DNA of 28,296 nucleotides from a virus. The stretch spans positions 1 through 28,296 of IMG/VR virus record IMGVR_UViG_3300047564_000547. The stretch is one strand, 5' to 3'. This document shows, piece after piece, positions 1-5,425 of this stretch. Made by a program: the position numbers and the translations under genes. Each line of letters opens with the position of its first letter. The stretch's first letter is position 1. The notes under the pieces were generated by a model that did no database searches, was not told where the DNA came from, and saw only the letters and a program-made list of their open reading frames with translations.

Positions 1-135
1 TAAGAAACCTATTTTTTTTAGATTTTTTATCAGATTTATTTTTAAATTATTTTCAAATTTTATTTAGATTTTTATTTAAATTTTAATTAGAATTTTATTC
101 AGAATCTTTTTTAGATTTTATTTGAATTTCTAGTC
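1..135. repeat. AT-rich phased degenerate repeat at the left end
   Basis: This stretch consists of T-tracts broken every 11-12 bp by a short purine kernel (AGAT, AAAT or AGAAT). The rough consensus unit is AGATTTTTATTT, and I count about nine imperfect copies. The first 94 bases hold no ORF in any convincing frame; the right part overlaps the end of the 33-codon ORF. Spacing near one helical turn is the usual layout of intrinsically curved DNA. It could be a replication or packaging site, or only a low-complexity intergenic stretch. No terminator hairpin is visible here. Confidence 0.6.
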
Positions 136-196
136 TGGATACCCTGTATAACAGGAATATAATCACAGCACTCTGGAAAGCATCGTATAGTTCCAT
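95..196 (-). CDS. small membrane-associated protein, 33 aa
   Basis: This short ORF begins at an ATG that shares a base with the stop of the preceding gene (TAATG). A purine-rich Shine-Dalgarno stretch (GAGGAAG) lies about six bases upstream. The peptide starts MELYDAFQSA, continues with a short hydrophobic stretch (VIIFLLY, residues 11-17) and ends in a charged, lysine-rich tail. The hydrophobic stretch is too short to be a confident transmembrane helix, so peripheral or amphipathic membrane contact is as likely. It is the last gene before the AT-rich end. Function is unknown; the coupled start and ribosome site are the main support. Confidence 0.55.
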   Translation of the reverse strand: MELYDAFQSAVIIFLLYRVSRLEIQIKSKKDSE

Positions 197-291
197 TACT
201 TCTTCCTCGACATAAATACTAGTAAGGCTAATACCAATAAGCCCATAAGATAGGCTACTGGTGTTGGAACTGGAGCGTCTAGGTCTATCAT
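196..291 (-). CDS. single-span membrane miniprotein, 31 aa
   Basis: The ATG overlaps the previous stop as ATGA, and GGAG sits seven bases upstream. The peptide begins MIDLDAPVPTP and has one clear hydrophobic helix (about residues 12-27, AYLMGLLVLALLVFMS). It ends in RKK, so the predicted topology is N-out/C-in. The order proline-rich segment, helix, basic end recalls protein-sorting tails of the PEP-CTERM kind, but here it makes up the whole protein. A small phage membrane protein, for example an accessory lysis factor, is possible. No family was recognised. Confidence 0.6.
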   Translation of the reverse strand: MIDLDAPVPTPVAYLMGLLVLALLVFMSRKK

Positions 292-473
292 GACTGCTCT
301 CCGCTAAAACCTTTATTGCACTTATATGGTCCTGGACAACTCATTGTCTCAAAGACATTGCGGTCATGTGCTCTAGCCATGTGTGCTCCATGAACATATC
401 CATCTACCCACACTGTTGAGTATAGATACCTATGAAATATACTGGCTAGTAATAACCTTATTTTCTTATTCAT
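288..473 (-). CDS. hypothetical protein, 61 aa
   Basis: The gene starts at an ATG preceded by AGGAG and shares one base with the stop of the 109-aa gene upstream. The N-terminus is basic and hydrophobic (MNKKIRLLLASIFHRYLY), which could be an amphipathic membrane anchor. The rest is rich in His, Arg and Gly, with two cysteines in the sequence SCPGPYKC that might bind metal or form a disulphide. It sits in a run of coupled small genes at the end of the leftward transcript. I do not recognise the family. Confidence 0.6.
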   Translation of the reverse strand: MNKKIRLLLASIFHRYLYSTVWVDGYVHGAHMARAHDRNVFETMSCPGPYKCNKGFSGEQS

Positions 474-802
474 TATTCTCCTAAAGTAATAATTGTCATA
501 CAGGGATAGGGAATGTAGATTGGCTCTTCTATGCCAGCAATTCTAGCAATCTCATGTACGAGTTCTGTACAATGTGAACATGCTCTGTCATCATACGGAC
601 CGTTCATCGGTGAGTGTAGTTCTCGTACTCTATCCATACCAGCAAGTGGGTGCTCTACATAAGGCTCTTCTCCCCATTCATACCAGTCTATCTCTTCTGG
701 CTTATATCCAGCCTCTCCTGGAAGCCCTGGACAATCATGAGTTAAATAGTCATTTACCTTAGCAAAGTCACCGTTACATCCTGGACATAAAACATCAAAC
801 AT
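473..802 (-). CDS. hypothetical protein with N-terminal zinc-knuckle-like motif, 109 aa
   Basis: The protein begins MFDVLCPGCNGDF. The CPGC pair (residues 6 and 9), followed by HDC near residue 22, looks like a small zinc-binding site. A second cysteine pair (CSHC) lies near residue 75. The middle is acidic and aromatic (WYEWGEEPY). The start overlaps the stop of the deaminase gene (TAATG), with AAAGG eight bases upstream, so the two are translationally coupled. Function is unknown; a metal-binding accessory protein of the nucleotide block is a guess from context only. Confidence 0.65.
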   Translation of the reverse strand: MFDVLCPGCNGDFAKVNDYLTHDCPGLPGEAGYKPEEIDWYEWGEEPYVEHPLAGMDRVRELHSPMNGPYDDRACSHCTELVHEIARIAGIEEPIYIPYPCMTIITLGE

Positions 803-1164
803 TATTTAACCTTTGTTTCTGTGTAAATTACTCTTTTAATTCCGTGAGACTCAATAGCCGTTTGGCATATAATACAGGGCTTACTATCCCTATCATCGCC
901 TTTATTATTAACTCTAGCTACATATAGGATAGCATTCCTTACGCTACCACCAGCATCCCTTATAGCCTCAATCTCAGCGTGTCTGGAGCACGATGTCTTA
1001 ATGTGCTCTGGAGATACAATATTGGGATTATTAGTATTCTTATTGTATCCTGTGCCTAGAACTCTACCACCCTTTACGATGATAGCTCCATGCTTCTTCT
1101 TAGCCTCAGACTTAGTAGCAAAGTATCTTGCTACCGACAAATAGGCATTATCCTTCTTACTCAA
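802..1164 (-). CDS. CMP/dCMP deaminase-family protein
   Basis: This 120-aa protein carries the zinc-deaminase signature. HAE is at residues 62-64 (His zinc ligand and catalytic Glu) and PCIIC at 96-100 supplies the two Cys ligands. Spacing and length fit small dCMP or cytidine deaminases. In phages such enzymes convert dCMP to dUMP to feed dTMP synthesis, but this family also includes tRNA and other base deaminases, so the substrate is inferred. Translation appears to start at a TTG, since no in-frame ATG is suitably placed. A six-codon mini-ORF (1166-1186) bridges this gene to the one upstream. Confidence is high for the fold and moderate for dCMP. Confidence 0.85.
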   Translation of the reverse strand: MSKKDNAYLSVARYFATKSEAKKKHGAIIVKGGRVLGTGYNKNTNNPNIVSPEHIKTSCSRHAEIEAIRDAGGSVRNAILYVARVNNKGDDRDSKPCIICQTAIESHGIKRVIYTETKVK

Positions 1165-1185
1165 ATTAGCGTTGCCCTACCAGCA

Positions 1186-1377
1186 TTATGCTGATTCCTC
1201 CTCAGTTACGATTTCACGCTCATAAAACCCAAAGATATGTAGCATAACCTTTTCACGGATATACTCCATCTCATCCTTTGATGGTGGTCTCTTTAGGTCT
1301 TTCTCAAACTTCTCTACTAGAGCATTGAACATAGATAAGGCATCTTCTGCTAATTGCTCTTCAGTCTTGTTTTCCAT
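1186..1377 (-). CDS. hypothetical acidic helical protein, about 63 aa
   Basis: Two ATG codons are possible. The one at 1377 (MENKTEEQLA) has AAGGA about eight bases upstream and is preferred over 1383, where the site would be too close. The protein is charged and predicted mostly helical, with a KRPPSKDEMEYIREK segment like a small helix-turn-helix or protein-interaction motif. The reading frame overlaps the end of the preceding gene by 17 bases. No known family was recognised and nothing in the neighbourhood defines its role. Confidence 0.6.
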   Translation of the reverse strand: MENKTEEQLAEDALSMFNALVEKFEKDLKRPPSKDEMEYIREKVMLHIFGFYEREIVTEEESA

Positions 1378-1552
1378 CGCCATATTCCTTAACTAATCTT
1401 ACAGTATCACATGGGTATGTGACATATGTTCTTCCTGTATTGTCCCTACAGTATGAACAAAAATCTATTGTACCAAGCCTTTTAACTGTATATGACCAAG
1501 GCTTGTGCATCTCTAAAAGCTTTTGAGAAAGACTATTAGAATAGTTCGTCAT
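1361..1552 (-). CDS. hypothetical protein with CxxC pair, 63 aa
   Basis: This small protein contains a CSYC pair near residues 32-35 and a further Cys near residue 48, so a zinc- or iron-binding knuckle or a disulphide is possible. The start ATG lies inside the end of the coiled-coil ORF upstream, with GAGAGAA as a weak ribosome site. Aromatic and basic residues are spread through the chain and there is no hydrophobic segment, so it is probably cytoplasmic. Function is unknown. Confidence 0.6.
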   Translation of the reverse strand: MTNYSNSLSQKLLEMHKPWSYTVKRLGTIDFCSYCRDNTGRTYVTYPCDTVRLVKEYGDGKQD

Positions 1553-1679
1553 CTGTAAATTCTCTCAAAACATCTTCTGGGAGATTAAGTTCCTTTAGCT
1601 TAGCCTTTAGCTTTTCTAGCTTCTTCTCAAGCTTTTCAATCTTGTTTTGGTAGTAATATTCGGTAGCGTGTCGAAACAT
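1536..1679 (-). CDS. short coiled-coil protein, 47 aa
   Basis: The peptide begins MFRHATEYYYQNKIEKLE. Its centre is a run of K/E/L heptads (about residues 13-32, containing KIEKLEKKLEKLKAKLKEL), which is a strong coiled-coil signature. The ATG overlaps the stop of the upstream gene (TAATG), and AGGGTG lies about eight bases before it, which supports translation. Its end overlaps the next gene by 17 bases. The upstream neighbour also has a coiled coil, so the two may pair. That is inference. Confidence 0.7.
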   Translation of the reverse strand: MFRHATEYYYQNKIEKLEKKLEKLKAKLKELNLPEDVLREFTDDELF

Positions 1680-1870
1680 TAGTTCTTCACCCTCTTGCGA
1701 TTAGAAACCTTTTTAGACGCTACCTCGTCCTCTAATACATTAATACGCAACTTGAGATTAAAGTTTTCTTCCTCAAGGTCTTGAATCTTTGTGCCTGTCA
1801 TCAGTACACCGATGAACCAACCCATTGCTGCGCCAATACTTAATACTAACCAAAATGTTAGAATGTCCAT
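1679..1870 (-). CDS. membrane-anchored coiled-coil protein, 63 aa
   Basis: A single transmembrane helix spans about residues 3-25 (ILTFWLVLSIGAAMGWFIGV). It is followed by a charged heptad-like region (QDLEEENFNLKLRINVLEDEV) and a basic tail ending KRVKN. The layout is that of a bitopic protein with a cytoplasmic coiled coil. Some phage spanins and accessory lysis proteins look like this, but it has no lipobox or partner that would prove it. AAGGAG sits six bases before the ATG, which overlaps the stop of the Cys/His-rich gene. Confidence 0.7.
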   Translation of the reverse strand: MDILTFWLVLSIGAAMGWFIGVLMTGTKIQDLEEENFNLKLRINVLEDEVASKKVSNRKRVKN

Positions 1871-2037
1871 TATTTCTCCTTATGACAAGAGCAGTTACAC
1901 TCTTGTTCTATATTATTCCAGTCTATGTATTTAGTTCTACATGTCTCGTGGTGACCAGTTGTACACCAGCCAAATTTAGTGTTGTGTTTAACTGCGTTGG
2001 GATTTACTCCCTCAGCTCTCTTCCTTCTTCGTGGCAA
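1870..2037 (-). CDS. Cys/His-rich miniprotein, 55 aa
   Basis: Reading begins at a TTG (2037) with AAAGGA seven bases upstream and a stop codon two codons before it, so no earlier start exists. The N-terminus is basic (MPRRRKRAEG). The C-terminal half has C-x4-H-E-x-C-x13-C-x-C-x-C-H, very close to a motif encoded at 16061-16145 in this window. The cysteines and histidines could bind one or two zinc ions. The stop overlaps the next ATG (TAATG) and the start overlaps the previous gene by 26 bases. Function is unknown. Confidence 0.7.
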   Translation of the reverse strand: MPRRRKRAEGVNPNAVKHNTKFGWCTTGHHETCRTKYIDWNNIEQECNCSCHKEK

Positions 2038-2194
2038 GTCTTAATCCTTTTACATCTTCTTGAACTAGGAGTAAAGCATACACGAATCCTTCAAGAAAGT
2101 CAAGGTTAAAGTCCTCATTCTTTCCTGCGCTGTTGATATGTTCATTAATCCTAGTGTATAGCCAAGAAAGACTATCTAAAGTATCTTCCATCAT
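2012..2194 (-). CDS. hypothetical protein, 60 aa
   Basis: The start is one of two adjacent ATGs (2194 or 2191), preceded by GAAGGTAG. The sequence is acidic at first, with a helical middle (SLSWLYTRINEHI) and a hydrophobic segment (FLEGFVYALLLVQE), then a short charged end. The pattern suggests a small helical-bundle cytoplasmic protein. It overlaps the genes on both sides. I do not recognise a family. Confidence 0.6.
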   Translation of the reverse strand: MMEDTLDSLSWLYTRINEHINSAGKNEDFNLDFLEGFVYALLLVQEDVKGLRLATKKEES

Positions 2195-2360
2195 CTACCT
2201 TCATCATATATAGTTCTGCATCGTTAATTGCTCCGTTGTGTGTCCAAGTCCAGCCACCCATGTATGGTCCAGCTATTTCATCGTACACAACCCAATAATA
2301 TCTCTTACTAAATAGGCTACGAATTCCAGTAGTTCTTAATTTAAAAACCTGATACTTCAA
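2172..2360 (-). CDS. hypothetical protein, 62 aa
   Basis: Translation appears to begin at a TTG (2360) inside the end of the repair gene, with AGGGAA upstream. The protein is rich in aromatics and basic residues (SKRYYWVVYDEIAGPYMGGWTW) and probably forms a small beta-rich fold. Both ends overlap neighbouring genes by about 20 bases. No family or function could be assigned; support is the open frame and its place in the packed operon. Confidence 0.55.
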   Translation of the reverse strand: MKYQVFKLRTTGIRSLFSKRYYWVVYDEIAGPYMGGWTWTHNGAINDAELYMMKVDDGRYFR

Positions 2361-2847
2361 GGAATTCCCTTTCTATGTGTGTTGTCCAATAGTATGTACA
2401 CTTGTCGGGACAGCATACATAGTTCATAAATGTTTTACCCTCGTCCTCATACTGAGCATAATGTATGGGGTCCTTTTCCCAGAGACGACCACGATGAGTT
2501 ATAACTACACGATTCCATTCTGAAGCATTAAGCATCCAGTAAGGATACCCCTGAGCATCATTGGCAAAGTGCCTATCATATAGGTCTTGGATGACCGCCC
2601 AATTCTTTTCCCACTTGTAACCACGATTCTGCATTTCATCACGAATCGCACGAAGGTATGAGTATAGGCTAGTTTCGTAGCCTTGAAACATCTTAACTGC
2701 AGGGTGATTATACCAACCCTTGCCAGCCTGTTCTCCAGCCAGTACATTCATAATCTGACGACCTTCAAGTAGTTGCTTGACTAGTCGCTTGGTGTCTAAT
2801 ACTTCTGCACATGCAGCAAAAGTATGTTCTGGTAAAAATACTTGCAT
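2341..2847 (-). CDS. pyrimidine-dimer DNA glycosylase / endonuclease V-like protein
   Basis: The 168-aa protein opens MQVFLPEHTFAACAEVLDTK and has LDTKRLVKQLLEGRQI (residues 17-32) and WYNHPAVKMFQGYE (45-58). These match the layout of the Pyr_excise / MSMEG_6728 family, related to phage T4 endonuclease V. Members cut the glycosidic bond at UV pyrimidine dimers and nick the backbone, which suits a virus exposed to sunlight. The C-terminal 40 residues contain a Cys cluster (VCCPDKC) unlike classic T4 DenV. AAGGA overlapping the previous stop precedes the ATG. Family assignment is good; the activity itself is inferred. Confidence 0.8.
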   Translation of the reverse strand: MQVFLPEHTFAACAEVLDTKRLVKQLLEGRQIMNVLAGEQAGKGWYNHPAVKMFQGYETSLYSYLRAIRDEMQNRGYKWEKNWAVIQDLYDRHFANDAQGYPYWMLNASEWNRVVITHRGRLWEKDPIHYAQYEDEGKTFMNYVCCPDKCTYYWTTHIEREFLEVSGF

Positions 2848-2848
2848 T

Positions 2849-3031
2849 TTATCCTTTTTTCGAAGAGTTAAGTATAAACGATGTTAGTGCGGAAATGTAA
2901 GCTTCCGTGTTGATAAATAGGTCATCAACATGTGTATTAGTATACTCGAAACCACACGCTTTGTCAAGGTGAATCTTTAAAGATTGTGTCAGTAATTCGA
3001 TGAACTCGTCAGTCGAATAGTGTGTTCTCAC
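2849..3031 (-). CDS. hypothetical protein, 60 aa
   Basis: The gene starts at GTG (3031) with AGGAG six bases upstream, inside the end of the preceding gene. It is predicted to be all-helical with one Cys, and has no transmembrane segment or recognisable motif. Its stop falls in the ribosome-binding site of the repair gene that follows, implying tight coupling. Function is unknown. Confidence 0.6.
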   Translation of the reverse strand: MRTHYSTDEFIELLTQSLKIHLDKACGFEYTNTHVDDLFINTEAYISALTSFILNSSKKG

Positions 3032-3269
3032 CAGAGTCTCCTGACGATTCTACATAAATATCCACAATGCCATTTTCCTTTAGCCAATTAAATGTAGACA
3101 TAAGATACTCTCGTGACTCACAAGTGCTGCATCCGCAGTATGGGTCAAAGGATGACCATCCGACTGGCACCTCTTCACCATTTAATTCTTCTAGGCAATA
3201 CATCATGTGTTCTTCAACATGCTGTTCCAGTCTTTCAGCCTCAGACTGTGTTAGTTTAATCTCAATCAT
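3009..3269 (-). CDS. hypothetical protein with CGCSTC cluster, 86 aa
   Basis: The frame is open from 3308, but the ATG at 3269 overlaps the stop of the DUF732-like gene as ATGA and is preferred. The protein then starts MIEIKLTQSEAERLEQHVEE, a helical N-terminus. A YCGCSTCESREYL segment in the middle looks like a small metal-binding knuckle. The C-terminus is acidic. No family was recognised, and the operon context gives no clear role. Confidence 0.6.
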   Translation of the reverse strand: MIEIKLTQSEAERLEQHVEEHMMYCLEELNGEEVPVGWSSFDPYCGCSTCESREYLMSTFNWLKENGIVDIYVESSGDSGENTLFD

Positions 3270-3616
3270 TTTACCCATGCTTCCGTTTGGAATCGATATA
3301 TTGGACAAAAATGCTCAACGCTTTCCTTTACGACAATTGCGCCATAAATAAATGTAGAGTCATTTCTTTTCTTTTGGTCAAACACTACTGCAAAGATTGC
3401 ATCATCTGCACTTTGCCCACCCTCAAGAATGTCGCAAACAAAGTTTGACATAGCCAAAAGCTTTTCGTCACTCTGTAGTTGCACAATCTCATGCTTAGTG
3501 CTTCTAACTGAATCAAGATATTCTTCTTTTAGCTTATTTTTCTCATATGCTGATAGGCTGCTTATAGTTGATGTCATAGCGATTGCAATAGCAATAGTAA
3601 TAAAAAAGTTTTTCAT
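3266..3616 (-). CDS. secreted DUF732-like protein
   Basis: This 116-aa protein has a hydrophobic signal peptide (about residues 1-23), followed by a charged helix. FVCDILEGGQSADDAI (59-74) and a late EHFCPIY segment (101-107) give C61 and C104, which probably form a disulphide. The pair FVC...G and CP resembles DUF732, small exported proteins common in actinobacteria and their phages. It has no ribosome-binding site. Instead a TTGACA-N17-TAACAT promoter ends six bases before the ATG, predicting a leaderless mRNA. Its role is unknown; modification of the infected cell surface is a guess. Confidence 0.75.
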   Translation of the reverse strand: MKNFFITIAIAIAMTSTISSLSAYEKNKLKEEYLDSVRSTKHEIVQLQSDEKLLAMSNFVCDILEGGQSADDAIFAVVFDQKKRNDSTFIYGAIVVKESVEHFCPIYRFQTEAWVK

Positions 3617-3687
3617 AGGATTATGTTACCACTTTCATTCGGTTTTGTCAATAGGAAAACCCTCCCAATGTAGGGAGGGAAATCCAT
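3613..3687 (-). CDS. candidate 24-codon leader ORF
   Basis: An ATG lies seven bases after the -10 of the promoter at 3695-3723. It opens a 24-codon frame (MDFPPYIGRVFLL...) whose TGA overlaps the ATG of the DUF732-like gene. The frame runs through both the terminator hairpin (3656-3680) and the second promoter (3623-3651), so ribosomes on it could disturb the hairpin. There is no other support for translation, so it may be chance. Confidence 0.3.
   Translation of the reverse strand: MDFPPYIGRVFLLTKPNESGNIIL
3623..3651 (-). promoter_or_regulatory. TTGACA-N17-TAACAT promoter for the DUF732-like gene
   Basis: A perfect -35 (TTGACA, 3646-3651) is followed by 17 bases and TAACAT (3623-3628). Six bases later comes the ATG at 3616, so the start site should fall on or next to the A of ATG. 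No ribosome site is present. Confidence 0.75.
3656..3680 (-). terminator. Rho-independent terminator after the holin gene
   Basis: On the minus strand CCCTCCC and GGGAGGG form a perfect 7-bp GC-rich stem around the six-base loop TACATT, followed by TTTT. It lies just downstream of the holin stop, ending the lysis transcript before the promoter of the DUF732-like gene. Confidence 0.75.
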
Positions 3688-3694
3688 GGGTTAA

Positions 3695-3723
3695 AGTATA
3701 CTATCTCTTAGCTCTTTTGTCAA
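3695..3723 (-). promoter_or_regulatory. TTGACA-N17-TATACT promoter at the holin 3' end
   Basis: TTGACA (3718-3723) and TATACT (3695-3700) are separated by 17 bases and lie across the last codons and stop of the holin gene. The predicted start is near 3687, only about eight bases before the terminator hairpin. It would therefore make a very short RNA unless read-through occurs. Confidence 0.6.
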
Positions 3724-3943
3724 CCTTAGCAAAGGCTTCATTTACTTCATCTTTTGAAAGCTTTCCATCTTCAAGGTAAGCTCTGGCTAGAGACTCAACA
3801 ACTGTTGCCACGCCAATGCCACCAGCGAGCACTGCTGCTTGCCAGACTTCAATGCCGACAAGTGAGCCAGCACCGATTACGCTGAGACCAGAGGCTGCAA
3901 ATACTGCAATAATTCTTGAAAGAATATTTTTAACATTATTCAT
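3701..3943 (-). CDS. holin, phage r1t type
   Basis: The 80-aa protein has two hydrophobic segments (about residues 6-27 and 32-50) separated by a short turn with GSLVGIEVWQ. A hydrophilic C-terminus follows, with the characteristic LARAYLEDGKLSKDEVNEAF. This matches the r1t-type holin family of actinobacteriophages, which make holes in the cytoplasmic membrane to release lysin. GGACAAGG precedes the ATG, which lies inside the end of the upstream small membrane gene. A strong terminator follows. The two-helix layout plus the EDGKLSKDE tail make the call firm. Confidence 0.85.
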   Translation of the reverse strand: MNNVKNILSRIIAVFAASGLSVIGAGSLVGIEVWQAAVLAGGIGVATVVESLARAYLEDGKLSKDEVNEAFAKVDKRAKR

Positions 3944-4118
3944 CCTTGTCCTCCTCTCTGATTCCCATAGAGACTAACCAAATTAAAACTGACCAAAGAA
4001 TTGCCCAACCAACTACCGTCTTGGCACTTCCTTCAAGAACTACCCAAGCGATAAACATGCCTAGTAGGGTGAATGTCTGGTTGAGAATCTCTTTAAACCA
4101 ATTAAATAGCCATTTCAT
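3936..4118 (-). CDS. two-span small membrane protein in the lysis cassette, 60 aa
   Basis: Two transmembrane helices (about residues 13-29 and 33-51) follow an amphipathic N-terminus rich in Trp and Phe, and the tail is acidic (REEDKDE). The gene overlaps the holin gene by eight bases and has GGAGG upstream of its ATG. Small membrane proteins next to r1t holins often act as second holins or antiholins, but nothing here shows which. Family recognition is partial; membrane localisation is clear. Confidence 0.75.
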   Translation of the reverse strand: MKWLFNWFKEILNQTFTLLGMFIAWVVLEGSAKTVVGWAILWSVLIWLVSMGIREEDKDE

Positions 4119-5315
4119 CTATCTTATCCTCCCTACCATACTTGTTGTTGTAAGCACCTGACCAGCAATAACTGCTGCTATAACAACTTTCTGAGACTCT
4201 TCTCGCTTTTCTGGTGTCATATCTGCACCAATGTTTGCGAAGGCGGTAAGTGCCTTTCCTGGGTCTGTAAAGACCGCTCCGAGAATCTCTGATGGATTCT
4301 CGAAAACTTGTAGTGCGTCTGCTACCTCTGCCGTCAAAACTACGCCATTTTCTAGGGTGACGGGCTGGTCTGGTGGCAGCTCTGAGTAATCAATTCCCAT
4401 TTCTACAAGAACATCCGCTGGAATTGGCTCAGATTCATATTTATTTAATAATTCATTTATAGTTTCTGGTTCTGGCTTCTCTGTAGGCTGCACAGAAGGC
4501 TCTGGTTGGGGTTCTGGGGCTGTTTCTTCTGGAGTTGGCAATATGGTAGGCTCTGGCTCTTTTGTGGGCTCTATGGTGGGTTCTGGGGTCGGTTCTATGG
4601 TTGGCTCTGGGGTTGGCTCCACAGTAGGTTCTACGGTCTCCGTTGGACTTGGAGTAGGCTCAATTGTCTCTGTAGGGGTAGGAGTAGGCTCTACTGGACA
4701 TTCTGTAATATCAAACACTAGAGAACCATCCCAGCACTGCACATCTGGTTCTGGGACAATTGGGTCTTGTGAGAAAACTGTTGCTGGAACAATCTGAATA
4801 TCCTGTGCAAATGGTGTAGTCCAGAATAATCTAGCATCTGCACCTCCACCAGACTCATGCTGCAAAACCTTTATCTCATAAGAGACTCCAGCCTCCAGCT
4901 CTATCTGACCAGAACCATTGTATAGCCATGCTCCCTGTTCCCACCAACTATATACAACATCAATACCGTTTATTTTAACAATCATTCCATCATCGTTGCT
5001 TGTGTAAAATGTATATAGTCCTGTTTCTGGAGCTGTAATATATCCTATCCATAGGTTTGTAAAGAATTCAGGGTTATCTGGGTTACATTCTGTGGCGTTA
5101 CCGCCCCATGAGTAATCTATTGTGTTTGATACTGTGCAATATGTATAATTATTTGTATCAAAATCTGGGGATATTTGGTCTGTATATGCTACATCTATTT
5201 TTGAATACCATTTAAGTCCAGGCTGCGTGAGAGCATATGTTGGTGAGATAAGAAAAATTAAATAAGAAAGCATTATTGGTGCTAAAGCAACAAAATTTAA
5301 GACCTTCTTCTTCAA
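4119..5315 (-). CDS. secreted PA14-domain protein with Pro/Thr/Glu stalk
   Basis: This 398-aa protein starts at TTG with a strong AGGAGAAAGG site. It has a signal-like hydrophobic N-terminus (about residues 5-28) and a PA14-type beta domain (about 35-180) with the SNDDGMIVKING and ARLFWTTP signatures. A CWDGS...ECP Cys pair (194, 206) follows. Next comes a stalk of repeated EPTPEPT units (about 209-283) and a C-terminal helical region ending with a hydrophobic stretch. PA14 domains bind carbohydrates or act as lectins. Expression from its own promoter beside the holin suggests either a virion adhesin or a product displayed on the cell. The exact role is unknown. Confidence 0.8.
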   Translation of the reverse strand: MKKKVLNFVALAPIMLSYLIFLISPTYALTQPGLKWYSKIDVAYTDQISPDFDTNNYTYCTVSNTIDYSWGGNATECNPDNPEFFTNLWIGYITAPETGLYTFYTSNDDGMIVKINGIDVVYSWWEQGAWLYNGSGQIELEAGVSYEIKVLQHESGGGADARLFWTTPFAQDIQIVPATVFSQDPIVPEPDVQCWDGSLVFDITECPVEPTPTPTETIEPTPSPTETVEPTVEPTPEPTIEPTPEPTIEPTKEPEPTILPTPEETAPEPQPEPSVQPTEKPEPETINELLNKYESEPIPADVLVEMGIDYSELPPDQPVTLENGVVLTAEVADALQVFENPSEILGAVFTDPGKALTAFANIGADMTPEKREESQKVVIAAVIAGQVLTTTSMVGRIR

Positions 5316-5350
5316 TTACCTTTCTCCTAAGCAGAATCACTGCTAGGTTA

Positions 5351-5356
5351 ATTATA
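5351..5356 (-). promoter_or_regulatory. TATAAT -10 box upstream of the PA14 gene
   Basis: A perfect TATAAT lies 35 bases before the TTG start. The best -35 candidate, 18 bases upstream, is the weak TTCGTA. A leader of about 30 bases with AGGAGAAAGG follows, so this gene would be initiated in the ordinary way, unlike the leaderless set. Confidence 0.55.
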
Positions 5357-5376
5357 CTTCAGATTAAGCCTAAATA

Positions 5377-5407
5377 CGAAAAGGGGACAGGAATGCCCTG
5401 TCCCCTT
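5377..5407 (-). terminator. Rho-independent terminator after the transglycosylase
   Basis: AAGGGGACAG and CTGTCCCCTT form a perfect 10-bp stem with a seven-base loop (5381-5407), followed on the minus strand by a short T run. It separates the transglycosylase from the promoter of the PA14 gene. Confidence 0.8.
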
Positions 5408-5425
5408 CTCTGTTGACATTAAAAA

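Noticed and set aside
2505-2747. 80-codon frame inside the endonuclease V-like gene
   Set aside because: It is a shadow frame of a gene with clear family motifs and has no ribosome site.
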